From assembly GCA_028868855.1 (NCBI GenBank), contig JAGWTR010000001.1, positions 372,001 to 436,000 on the forward strand: a stretch of DNA of 64,000 bases, written 5' to 3'. A program made the translations under genes and the position numbers. This DNA comes from Burkholderiales bacterium. Lineage in GTDB: Bacteria; Pseudomonadota; Gammaproteobacteria; Burkholderiales; Burkholderiaceae_C. The notes beneath the pieces are model-generated. The model was not told the origin of the DNA. It saw only the letters and a program-made list of their open reading frames with translations, and made no database searches. Below are positions 43,358-51,065 of the stretch, piece after piece (the stretch's first letter is position 1; every line of letters begins with the position of its first letter).

Positions 43358-43779
43358 ACACCGTCACCATCTATCACAACCCCAAGTGCGGAACCTCCCG
43401 CAACACCCTGGCCTTGATCCGCCATGCCGGTATCGAGCCGCAGGTCATCCTCTATCTGGACACGCCCCCCACGCGCGATGAACTGGTGCAGCTGGTTGCC
43501 GCTTGCGGACTGCCCGTGCGTGAGGTCTTGCGCAACAAGGGCGACATCTATGAAGAACTCAAGCTGGACGACGCCAAGTGGACGGACGATGAGTTGCTGG
43601 ATTTCATGGTCGCGCACCCGATCCTGATCAACCGGCCCATCGTGGTCACCCCCCTGGGCACGCGCCTGTGCCGCCCCTCCGAGTTGGTGCTGGACATCCT
43701 GCCGCCAACCCAGCTGGGCCCCTTCACCAAGGAAGACGGTGAAGTGGTGATTGACGAGCAGGGCCGCCGACTTGCCTGA
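43354..43779 (+). CDS. arsC: Glutaredoxin-dependent arsenate reductase ArsC
   Basis: A 141-residue reductase converting arsenate to arsenite, which the adjacent ACR3 expels. The thioredoxin-like fold starts NTVTIYHNPKCGTSRNTLALI with catalytic C12 and the flanking Arg/His. EVLRNKGDIYEEL and NRPIVVTPLGTRLCRPSE give the Arg residues that bind the oxyanion. This is the glutaredoxin-linked type, unrelated to the remnant upstream of acr3. Its start overlaps the acr3 stop (ATGA), indicating translational coupling. The sigma factor start follows 11 nt after its stop. Confidence 0.94.
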   Translation: MNTVTIYHNPKCGTSRNTLALIRHAGIEPQVILYLDTPPTRDELVQLVAACGLPVREVLRNKGDIYEELKLDDAKWTDDELLDFMVAHPILINRPIVVTPLGTRLCRPSELVLDILPPTQLGPFTKEDGEVVIDEQGRRLA

Positions 43780-43789
43780 GCCCGCTGAC

Positions 43790-44335
43790 ATGCCGGTATC
43801 ACAGGAGCTGCCTTGCCTGATGAGGGCATGGCATGCGCACGAGCGGGAGTTGCGAGGCTGGCTGATCAAGCACGTCGAGGATCAGCACGCAGCGCAGGAC
43901 CTGCTGCAGGATGTGTTCATGAAAGCCTTGCGCCAAGGGAAGGGCTTTTGTGACATCGCCAATGCGCGCGCGTGGCTGTTTGAAGTCACGCGCAATGCGG
44001 TGACCGACCACCTGCGCCGCCGCCGGGCATGGGTTGAGTTGCCCGATGATTTGCCCGCCGCGCAAGACAGCCCCATGCCGGCGGTGGACAGCCTGGCTTC
44101 CTGCCTGCCCCGCGTGCTGGGCGAATTGAGCGACGAAGACCGCGATGCCATCACCGAATGTGACCTCAACGGCATGAGCCAGGAAGACTATGCCCGCAAG
44201 CTGGGTTTGAGTTTGCCCGGTGCCAAGTCACGCGTCCAGAGAGCCCGCAAGCGGCTGCGGGCGCAATTGACGCTGTCTTGCCAGGTGACCGTCGATCCGC
44301 AAGGCCAGGTTTGCTGTTTTGTGCCCCGCGCTTGA
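43790..44335 (+). CDS. ECF RNA polymerase sigma factor, SigZ-like, with Cys-rich tail
   Basis: A 181-residue ECF sigma factor. Region 2 is DQHAAQDLLQDVFMKALRQG ... ARAWLFEVTRNAVTDHLRRRR (residues 31-79). Region 4 is LGELSDEDRDAITECDLNGMSQEDYARKLGLSLPGAKSRVQRARKRLRA (about 110-158). After region 4 a short tail carries C164, C175 and C176, the pattern of SigZ-type sigma factors. No anti-sigma gene follows. It sits at the end of the arsR unit and directly before a motif shared by the next two units, so it probably transcribes them. An in-frame TTG at 43751 would overlap arsC; I use the ATG. Confidence 0.88.
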   Translation: MPVSQELPCLMRAWHAHERELRGWLIKHVEDQHAAQDLLQDVFMKALRQGKGFCDIANARAWLFEVTRNAVTDHLRRRRAWVELPDDLPAAQDSPMPAVDSLASCLPRVLGELSDEDRDAITECDLNGMSQEDYARKLGLSLPGAKSRVQRARKRLRAQLTLSCQVTVDPQGQVCCFVPRA

Positions 44336-44355
44336 CACCAGCGCGCGACGTACCT

Positions 44356-44385
44356 GCATCTTTTTGAAGGCAGTGGCGTCTTCTT
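44356..44385 (+). promoter_or_regulatory. Predicted ECF-sigma promoter, copy 1 (before the permease unit)
   Basis: GCATCTTTTTG at 44356-44366, then 9 nt, then GCGTCTTCTT at 44376-44385. Both blocks and the 9-nt spacer length are identical to the element at 48361-48390. The second block contains CGTC, a common ECF -10 core. It lies 21-50 nt after the sigma gene stop and 45 nt before the permease ATG. Confidence 0.8.
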
Positions 44386-44430
44386 GACCGACAGGCTTGA
44401 CCTGTCGCCCCAGAGGAACACACTGCCGCA

Positions 44431-45483
44431 ATGAACACCACCACCTCCCCCGCCGCCCAGACGACGCCCTTGCTTCGCTGGCTTCTCGGCCTGGCCTTGG
44501 TGGCGCCCGTGTGGTTCTGGGCTTATGGGCACCTCACCGACCTGGCCGACGCCGTTCTGAGCCTGACCGGCCTGACGCGCCAGACGGCCCTGGGTGAAGC
44601 CCTGCATTTCTTCTTTTACGACACGCCCAAGGTCTTGCTCTTGCTCACGGGCATCGTGTTTGTGATGGGCATCGTGCAAACCTTTTTTGCCCCCGAGCGC
44701 ACCCGCGCCTTGCTGGCGGGCAAGCGAACCGGTGTGGGCAATGTGCTGGCGGCCCTGCTGGGCATCGTCACCCCGTTTTGCTCCTGCTCGGCCGTGCCCT
44801 TGTTCATTGGTTTGCTTTCTGCGGGCGTGCCACTGGGCGTGACCTTCTCGTTCCTGATCTCGGCCCCCATGGTCAATGAAGTGGCCCTGACGCTCTTGTT
44901 CGGCATGTTTGGCTGGCAGGTGGCGGGGCTCTACCTGGGCATGGGCTTGCTGGTGGCCATCGTCTCGGGCCTGGTGATCGGCAAGCTGCGCATGGAAGGC
45001 CACCTGGAAGACTGGGTGCAGGCCATCGCCCGGGGTGACGCGGTGCATGTGCAGGCAGAGCGCCTGAACTGGGTACAACGCTTTGAAGCGGGCTGGAGCC
45101 ATGTGCGCGAGATCGTCGGCAAGGTCTGGCCCTATGTGATCGCGGGCATCGCACTGGGCGCGGGCATCCACGGCTATGTGCCCGAAGACTTCATGGCCTC
45201 GATCATGGGGCGTGAGGCCTGGTGGTCGGTGCCCGTGGCCGTGATCCTGGGTGTGCCCATGTACACCAATGCGGCCGGGATCATCCCCATCGTGGAAGCA
45301 CTGATCGGCAAGGGCGCCGCGCTGGGCACCGTGCTGGCTTTCATGATGAGCGTGATTGCCCTGTCTGCGCCTGAAATGATCATCTTGCGCAAGGCCCTCA
45401 AGCCACGCTTGATCGCGACCTTTGCCGGTATCGTGGCCTTTGGCATCTTGCTGGTCGGCTATGTGTTCAACCTCGTGCTGTAA
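44431..45483 (+). CDS. ArsP-like permease (DUF318 family)
   Basis: A 350-residue inner-membrane protein with eight or more helices. It contains TPFCSCSAVPLFIGLLSAGVPLGVTFSFLISAPMVNEVAL, with C117 and C119, the motif of ArsP/DUF318 permeases. The second half has VPMYTNAAGIIPIVEALIGKG and ALSAPEMIILRKALKP. ArsP proteins export trivalent organoarsenicals; other members are linked to copper or unknown substrates. In this cluster, next to an ArsI-like lyase, organoarsenical efflux is plausible. It opens the unit behind promoter motif copy 1, and is followed after 30 nt by a small thioredoxin-like gene. Confidence 0.85.
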   Translation: MNTTTSPAAQTTPLLRWLLGLALVAPVWFWAYGHLTDLADAVLSLTGLTRQTALGEALHFFFYDTPKVLLLLTGIVFVMGIVQTFFAPERTRALLAGKRTGVGNVLAALLGIVTPFCSCSAVPLFIGLLSAGVPLGVTFSFLISAPMVNEVALTLLFGMFGWQVAGLYLGMGLLVAIVSGLVIGKLRMEGHLEDWVQAIARGDAVHVQAERLNWVQRFEAGWSHVREIVGKVWPYVIAGIALGAGIHGYVPEDFMASIMGREAWWSVPVAVILGVPMYTNAAGIIPIVEALIGKGAALGTVLAFMMSVIALSAPEMIILRKALKPRLIATFAGIVAFGILLVGYVFNLVL

Positions 45484-45513
45484 AGCCATCTCCATTGATT
45501 CAAGGACACCATC

Positions 45514-45747
45514 ATGAAAGACATCAAGGTTCTGGGCTCGGGTTGTGCCAATTGCAAGACCACCATTGCGCTGATCGAACAAGTCGCTCAGGAAAAGGGC
45601 GTTGAGATCAAGATGGACAAGGTGCAGGACATGCAGGCCATCATCGGCTACGGCGTCATGTCCACCCCAGGTGTGGTGATGGATGGCAAGGTGGTGCATG
45701 CCGGTGGCGTGCCCAGTCGGGACAAGATTGCGCAGTGGTTGGCATGA
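45514..45747 (+). CDS. Small thioredoxin-fold protein (TM0996/redox-active disulfide family)
   Basis: A 77-residue single-domain protein: KDIKVLGSGCANCKTTIALIEQVA with C11 and C14 (CxxC), then YGVMSTPGVVMDGKVVHAGGVPSRDKIAQWL, where the cis-Pro loop (STPGV) completes the thioredoxin-like fold. These mini-thioredoxins commonly sit beside DUF318 permeases. It resembles the N-terminal domain of the ArsA fusion at 51066, so the two are paralogues. It may carry metalloid to the permease or reduce a disulfide. Its stop overlaps the start of the ATP-grasp-like gene (ATGA). Confidence 0.9.
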   Translation: MKDIKVLGSGCANCKTTIALIEQVAQEKGVEIKMDKVQDMQAIIGYGVMSTPGVVMDGKVVHAGGVPSRDKIAQWLA

Positions 45748-47039
45748 ATGCAGATCGCGAGCCCATGGGTGCGGCACCGCTGAGCACAGCCGAAGCGCTC
45801 AACCTGGGCTGCTACTGCCGCACACTCAACCCGGCGCGGCTTGAGCAGGAGTTGGAGGCCGACGTCAGTTTGGCTGGCTTGGCGCAGGACATCGCGCAAA
45901 CGCGCCCCCACCTGTTCTCGTCCACCGTGGTCTTTCTGACGCAGTCGGTCGCCGACCAGATGACCGCTGCGGTGCAGGCGCTGGAGCGTGTCATGGCCTT
46001 GCCCGCCTACCAGGCCCAGGCGCTGGCACGTGCACCGGCCATTGCCCAGCGTGCGTTTGGGCCCGTGGGCATGTTCATGGGCTATGACTTTCATCTCGGT
46101 GCGCAAGGGCCCAGGCTCATTGAAGTCAACACCAACGCGGGCGGCGCCTTGCTCAATGCCGCTTTGGCCCGCGCCCAGCAATCGTGCTGCGAAGCCATGA
46201 ACTGGGCTTTCAAGCCCGATCCCGCACTGGCCGAACTGGAGGACACCTTCTTTGCGATGTTCACCAGCGAATGGCAGCGGCAGCGCGGCGACCAGCCCAT
46301 GGGCTTGATCGCGATCGTGGACGACGCCCCCAACGAACAATACCTGGCGCCCGAGTTCGAGTTGTGCCGCCAGATGCTCAAGCGCCGTGGCTTGGATGCC
46401 CGCATCGTGGCACCTCAGGCGCTGCAATGGCAAGATGGCCAGTTGCTGACCGATGGCAGTGTGGTCGGCATGGTCTACAACCGCCTCACCGATTTCTATC
46501 TGGCTGAACCCGCCCACCAAGCGCTTCGACAGGCTTATGAAGCCGGGGCCGTGGTGATGACACCGCATCCACGTGCGCATGCCCTGCATGCCGAAAAGCG
46601 CAATTTGGTCGCCCTCAGTGACGCAGGTTTGTTGGCCTCATGGGGCGCCAGCGAATCGGACCGTGCGCTGCTCGGCACTGTGGTGTCGCCAACCATCATG
46701 GTCACGCCAGACAGCGCCGATGCCTTGTGGGCGCAGCGCCGCCAATGGTTCTTCAAACCCGAATCGGGCTACGGGGGCAAGGCCGTCTACCGAGGCGACA
46801 AGTTGACGCGCCGTGTCTGGGCCGATATCACCGCAGGGGGCTTTGTGGCCCAGGCCATGGTGCCGCCCAGTGAGCGACTGATCGAGGTGGACGGCGTACA
46901 GGCCGACCTCAAGTTCGATGTGCGTGCCTATGCTTACGCGGGCCAGGTGCAACTGCTGGCGGCACGCATGTACACCGGGCAGACCACCAACTTCCGCACG
47001 CCCGGCGGCGGGTTTGCGCCCGTGGTGGTCGTACCCTGA
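45744..47039 (+). CDS. ATP-grasp-like enzyme of unknown substrate
   Basis: A 431-residue soluble protein. An acidic strand is followed by YDFHLGAQGPRLIEVNTNAGG at about residue 115-135. From about 336 comes FFKPESGYGGKAVYRGDK, a lysine plus flexible Gly-rich loop as in ATP-grasp ligases. VDLKFDVRAYAY-like metal-site residues follow (DLKFDVRAYAYAGQVQLLAARMY), and the end is TNFRTPGGGFAPV (415-427). Such enzymes join a carboxylate to an amine or thiol with ATP, as in glutathione synthetase. Early Cys residues (GCYC) and SCC are present. Its place between a thioredoxin-like gene and a thiolase in an arsenic island is unexplained. I know no confirmed function. Confidence 0.65.
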   Translation: MNADREPMGAAPLSTAEALNLGCYCRTLNPARLEQELEADVSLAGLAQDIAQTRPHLFSSTVVFLTQSVADQMTAAVQALERVMALPAYQAQALARAPAIAQRAFGPVGMFMGYDFHLGAQGPRLIEVNTNAGGALLNAALARAQQSCCEAMNWAFKPDPALAELEDTFFAMFTSEWQRQRGDQPMGLIAIVDDAPNEQYLAPEFELCRQMLKRRGLDARIVAPQALQWQDGQLLTDGSVVGMVYNRLTDFYLAEPAHQALRQAYEAGAVVMTPHPRAHALHAEKRNLVALSDAGLLASWGASESDRALLGTVVSPTIMVTPDSADALWAQRRQWFFKPESGYGGKAVYRGDKLTRRVWADITAGGFVAQAMVPPSERLIEVDGVQADLKFDVRAYAYAGQVQLLAARMYTGQTTNFRTPGGGFAPVVVVP

Positions 47040-47165
47040 CACTGGACACCGCCGACTCTTTGGGCGAGCATGGCTTGCTGCATCGGGACACCCCGGCCTG
47101 GCGCGCTCGCCAGCACCCGCATTCACAGTGATCCATTTGCTGTTTGACCTACACAAGGAGTGAAC

Positions 47166-48350
47166 ATGAGCCAGCCTGAAGTCGTCATCTGCAACCCTGT
47201 CCGCACCGCCATCGGCACCTATGGTGGCAGCCTCAAAGACGTGTCTGCCCCTGATCTGGGCGCAGCCGTCATCCGCGAAAGCCTCAAACGCTCGGGCCTG
47301 CCCGCCGACCAGATCGAATCGCTCATCATGGGCAACGTCATTCAGGCGGGCGTGAAGATGAACCCTGCTCGGCAAGCGGGGATCGGCTCAGGGCTGCCCG
47401 TCGGGGTGCCTGCGATGACCGTGAACCGCGTGTGCGGCTCAGGCGCGCAGGCCATTGCCAGCGCCGCGCTGGAGATCTGGTCCGGCATGAGCCAGGTGGC
47501 CATCGCCGGGGGCATGGAAAACATGGACCGCGCGCCTTACCTGCTGCCGCAAGGCCGCTGGGGCGCGCGCATGGGCGATGCCACGCTGTTTGACAGCATG
47601 CTCTACGACGGCCTGAACGACGCCTTCAGCGGCAAGCATTCTGGCTGGCACACCGAGGACCTGGTGGCACTGAAGGCCATCAGCCGAGAGGATCAGGACA
47701 GTTGGGCCTTGCGCTCGCAGCAGCGCTTCTCGGCCGCCCAGGCTGAGGGCAAGTTCGACGCCGAAATCGTGACGATCGAAGTGCCGGGTCGCAAAGGCCC
47801 CACGCTCTTTGCCCGCGACGAACACAACCGCCCGGAGACCACGGCCGAATCGCTGGCCAAACTCAAGCCCGCCTTCCGCAAAGAGGGCACGATCACGGCG
47901 GGCAACGCGCCTGGCCTCAACACCGGGGCTGCGGCCATGATCGTGGCCGAGCGCCGCTGGGCCGAAAGCCATGGTTTGAAGCCCATGGCACGCCTGGTGA
48001 GTTACGGCGTGGGTGCGGTTGAACCGGGCATGTTTGGGTTGGGGCCCGTGCCGGCCGTGCGGCAGGCCCTGGCGCGCGCCAAGTGGACCGTGGGTGATGT
48101 GCAGCGCGTCGAGATCAACGAGGCCTTTGCGGCCATCGCCTTGGCATGCCTGCGCGAACTGGGCCTGCCCGAAGACATCGTGAACGTAGAAGGGGGTGCC
48201 ATTGCGCACGGCCACCCCATTGGCGCCTCTGGTGCGGTGCTGACCACGCGCTTGCTGCATTCAATGCAACGTGATGGGCTTCAGCGGGGCGTGGTGACCT
48301 TGTGCATCGGCGGTGGACAAGGCATTGCCCTGGCGCTTGAAATGATCTGA
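47166..48350 (+). CDS. Thiolase (acetyl-CoA C-acyltransferase family)
   Basis: A 394-residue thiolase with the complete catalytic set: C90 in VNRVCGSGAQAIASAA, NEAFAAIALA, H350 in AHGHPIGASGA and C380 in TLCIGGGQG. Length, the VRTAIGTYGGSL start and the GMENMDRAPYLL loop fit the acetyl-CoA acetyltransferase (biosynthetic/PhaA-AtoB) group. It has a strong ribosome site (AAGGAG, five bases before the ATG) and follows the ATP-grasp gene by 126 nt. No other fatty-acid or PHB gene is nearby, so its job in this unit is unclear. It is the last gene before promoter motif copy 2. Confidence 0.9.
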   Translation: MSQPEVVICNPVRTAIGTYGGSLKDVSAPDLGAAVIRESLKRSGLPADQIESLIMGNVIQAGVKMNPARQAGIGSGLPVGVPAMTVNRVCGSGAQAIASAALEIWSGMSQVAIAGGMENMDRAPYLLPQGRWGARMGDATLFDSMLYDGLNDAFSGKHSGWHTEDLVALKAISREDQDSWALRSQQRFSAAQAEGKFDAEIVTIEVPGRKGPTLFARDEHNRPETTAESLAKLKPAFRKEGTITAGNAPGLNTGAAAMIVAERRWAESHGLKPMARLVSYGVGAVEPGMFGLGPVPAVRQALARAKWTVGDVQRVEINEAFAAIALACLRELGLPEDIVNVEGGAIAHGHPIGASGAVLTTRLLHSMQRDGLQRGVVTLCIGGGQGIALALEMI

Positions 48351-48360
48351 TAGGTTTGGC

Positions 48361-48390
48361 GCATCTTTTTGCCATGACCTGCGTCTTCTT
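48361..48390 (+). promoter_or_regulatory. Predicted ECF-sigma promoter, copy 2 (before the small-protein/P-ATPase unit)
   Basis: GCATCTTTTTG at 48361-48371, 9 nt, GCGTCTTCTT at 48381-48390; same blocks and spacing as at 44356-44385, with an unrelated spacer sequence. It begins 11 nt after the thiolase stop and ends 30 nt before the ATG of a 65-residue protein. I take it as a start for the next transcription unit. Confidence 0.8.
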
Positions 48391-48420
48391 CAATGAGACC
48401 ACACTCAATGGAGCAAGATC

Positions 48421-48618
48421 ATGTGCATGGGATACGCCAAAGACATCGCAGCATGGGCTTGTCAAGGGGAGGTGAACCGACGCGAGGCGGCCTTGCTCGC
48501 TTGGGGCGAAACCTGGCTTGAACAAAGGCTTGATCCCGCCGAACAGGAGCCACAAGCAGGGCAACAGCAATGCAGCTCTCTCACTTTGCCTGGTTTGATG
48601 GCAAACCCGCCTGCGTGA
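48421..48618 (+). CDS. 65-residue unknown protein at the head of the P-ATPase unit
   Basis: Starts MCMGYAKDIAAWACQGEVNRREAALLAWGETWLEQRLDPA, then a Gln/Pro-rich tail with QQQCSS. Three Cys (residues 2, 14 and about 51), no membrane segment and no family that I recognise. Support for it being real: a GGAG site eight bases before the ATG, the predicted ECF promoter just upstream, and a helical N-terminal half with a normal amino-acid mix. It stops 24 nt before the P-type ATPase gene. A metal-binding or regulatory role would be speculation. Confidence 0.6.
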   Translation: MCMGYAKDIAAWACQGEVNRREAALLAWGETWLEQRLDPAEQEPQAGQQQCSSLTLPGLMANPPA

Positions 48619-48642
48619 GGCGGCTCATTTTCTGGGCCCCCG

Positions 48643-51000
48643 ATGGCTGAAAAACTCGCACTGCAGTTGGCGCTTGTGCTGCCCGGCGTGCCGGACGACC
48701 GAGATGCCTGCGTGCAGCGCCTGACCGATGTCCTGCAGGCGCAGGGGCTGGAGAAGGTGCACGTCACTCAGCAGGACGGCCAAGCTGTTCTGTGTTTGCA
48801 CTATGACCCGGCCAAGACGAGCCTGCGGCAGGTGCGAGACATGGCGATGGCCGCAGGCGCCCAACTCAGCGCGCGTTATCAGCATGAACTGATGCGCATT
48901 GATGGCATGGACTGCGCGACCTGTGCCGTGGTGATCGAACATGCCCTGCACCGCCTGGATGGCGTCATGGAGGCCTCAGTCAGCTACGCGGCTGAGCGGA
49001 TGCGACTGGAGTACGACACCGAGCGCGTCTCTCGCCAAGCCATCGTGCTGCGCCTCGAAGCCCTGGGCTATGCCGTGCGGGAGCCCGCGCACGAAGAAAC
49101 CTGGTTTGGCCACTACCGTGAGCTGATCGTGAGCACCTTGGCTGGAGCCTTGCTGCTGGCCGGTTGGCTGGTGGGCATGCGCTCTGATGCTCAGTGGGTT
49201 TCTGCCGGCTTGCTGGGCGCGTCGATGCTGCTGGGCGGCTACTACGCCATGCGCGATGCCTGGCAAAGCATTCGCGAGCGTGTGCTGGACATCGATGTGC
49301 TGATGATTGTGGCCGCTTGCGGGGCAGCGGCCCTGGGGCAATGGGCTGAAGGGGCCTTGCTACTCGTGCTGTTCAGCCTAGGCCACGCGCTGGAACACCT
49401 GGCCATGGACCGCGCCCGCCATGCCATCGAGGCCCTGGCCGACCTGGCCCCCAAGACGGCCCTGGTCCTGCGCGACGGCACCGAGCTGACGCTGCCGGTG
49501 GAGGATCTGCAACGCGGGGACCAGGTTCTGGTCAAACCGGGGCAGCGCATCGCGGCCGATGGCAAGGTGCTCGAAGGCAGATCGGCCGTCAACCAGGCGG
49601 CCATCACCGGTGAGTCGATGCCCGTGGACAAGGTGGCCGACTCCGTGGTGTTTGCAGGCACAGTCAACGGTGAAGGTTTGCTGCGTGTCGAGGTGACCAC
49701 GCTGGCCAAAGACAGCTCACTGGCGCGCATGGTGCAACTGGTGGCCGAAGCGCAGACTGAAAAATCACCGACCCAACGCTTCGTCTCCCGCTTCGAGAAG
49801 GTGTTTGTGCCCCTGGTGCTGATCGGTGTGGTCGCGCTCATCGTGATCCCACCCTTGCTGGGCATGCCCTTTGCCGAATCGTTCTACAGAGCGATGGCTG
49901 TGCTGGTGGCGGCCTCGCCTTGCGCCCTGGCCATTGCCACGCCCTCTGCTGTACTGGCTGGTGTGGCCCGGGCTGCGAGTGGGGGCGTGCTGATCAAGGG
50001 GGGCAGGCACCTGGAGAACCTGCGCACGCTGTCGGTCATGGCGTTTGACAAGACCGGCACCATCACCACGGGCCAGCCCAGCGTCACCGATGTGATCGCA
50101 CTGCAGGGCAGTGACGCTGATCTGCTGACCATGGCCGCCAGCGTTGAGCGTCGCAGCGGGCACCCGCTGGCCCAGGCGGTGGTACTGGCAGCGCAGTCGC
50201 GTCAGTTGGCATGGCCTGAGGCCAGCGATGTGCAGGCGGTCACGGGCAAGGGCATGCATGCCGTGGTGTCTTCCAGACAGGTGAGCATCGGGAACCTGCG
50301 GCTGTTCGAGCACGATGGTGTACCCGAAGCCGTTCGCCAGCAAGTACTGGGATTGGAGGCGCAAGGCAAGACCACCATGCTGGTGCGCGTTGAGGGTGCC
50401 TTCATGGGTTTGCTCGCCTTGGCGGACACGCCGCGCCCCGGCATGCGTGAGGTGTTCGCGCGGTTGGCGTCCTTGGGCATCGCCCAGACCGTCATGCTGA
50501 CGGGCGACAACGAGCCCGTCGCCAAGGCGGTGGCCGCATCGGTGGGCATCACTGATGTGCGTGCTGGCTTGCTGCCCGAGGACAAGCTCAAGGTCATTGA
50601 TGAGTTGATGCGTGAGCACAAACAAGTGGCCATGGTCGGGGACGGTGTGAACGATGCGCCTGCCATGGCCCGCGCCACCATCGGCATCGCCATGGGTGGT
50701 GCGGGTACCGATGTGGCCCTGGAAACCGCCGATGTGGCGCTGATGGGCGATGACCTGTCCAAGTTGCCGTTTGCCATCGCCCTGAGCCGCGCCTCCCACA
50801 CGATCATCCAGCAAAACCTGTGGGCCGCGTTTGGGGTCGTGGCGCTGCTCATACCGGCCACGCTGTTTGGATGGGCTAGCATGGGTGTCGCCGTGTTGAT
50901 TCATGAGGGTGCCACGGTATTGGTGGTGCTCAACGCCTTGCGCCTCTTGCGTTTTGTGGATGCAAGCGCTGGACTGGCTGAGCCAACTGGCGCGCAGTAA
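48643..51000 (+). CDS. P1B-type heavy-metal ATPase
   Basis: A 785-residue metal-pumping ATPase. Residues 1-78 look like a first HMA fold that has lost its CxxC. A second HMA at 80-150 keeps GMDCATC (C91, C94). The membrane metal site is AASPCALAIATPSA (C427), the phosphorylation Asp is D469 in DKTGTITTG, and MVGDGVNDAPAMA is the hinge. The last helix has LIHEGATVLVVLNALRLL (H754) in place of the DVGVT of ZntA, closer to the SPC/HEGG group (ZosA, CtpD-like). Substrate is a divalent metal; which one cannot be fixed. It is driven with the small protein and thioredoxin-ArsA genes. Confidence 0.92.
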   Translation: MAEKLALQLALVLPGVPDDRDACVQRLTDVLQAQGLEKVHVTQQDGQAVLCLHYDPAKTSLRQVRDMAMAAGAQLSARYQHELMRIDGMDCATCAVVIEHALHRLDGVMEASVSYAAERMRLEYDTERVSRQAIVLRLEALGYAVREPAHEETWFGHYRELIVSTLAGALLLAGWLVGMRSDAQWVSAGLLGASMLLGGYYAMRDAWQSIRERVLDIDVLMIVAACGAAALGQWAEGALLLVLFSLGHALEHLAMDRARHAIEALADLAPKTALVLRDGTELTLPVEDLQRGDQVLVKPGQRIAADGKVLEGRSAVNQAAITGESMPVDKVADSVVFAGTVNGEGLLRVEVTTLAKDSSLARMVQLVAEAQTEKSPTQRFVSRFEKVFVPLVLIGVVALIVIPPLLGMPFAESFYRAMAVLVAASPCALAIATPSAVLAGVARAASGGVLIKGGRHLENLRTLSVMAFDKTGTITTGQPSVTDVIALQGSDADLLTMAASVERRSGHPLAQAVVLAAQSRQLAWPEASDVQAVTGKGMHAVVSSRQVSIGNLRLFEHDGVPEAVRQQVLGLEAQGKTTMLVRVEGAFMGLLALADTPRPGMREVFARLASLGIAQTVMLTGDNEPVAKAVAASVGITDVRAGLLPEDKLKVIDELMREHKQVAMVGDGVNDAPAMARATIGIAMGGAGTDVALETADVALMGDDLSKLPFAIALSRASHTIIQQNLWAAFGVVALLIPATLFGWASMGVAVLIHEGATVLVVLNALRLLRFVDASAGLAEPTGAQ

Positions 51001-51065
51001 TTTCGCTGTCCGCGCAGTCACATCTGCGCGAGCGCTTTGAAGAAATCAAACCAAGGATCGTCGTC

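Noticed and set aside
44188-45777. 529-codon - strand frame across the sigma, permease and thioredoxin-like genes
   Set aside because: Shadow frame, His/Gly/Asp-rich, antisense to three recognised proteins.
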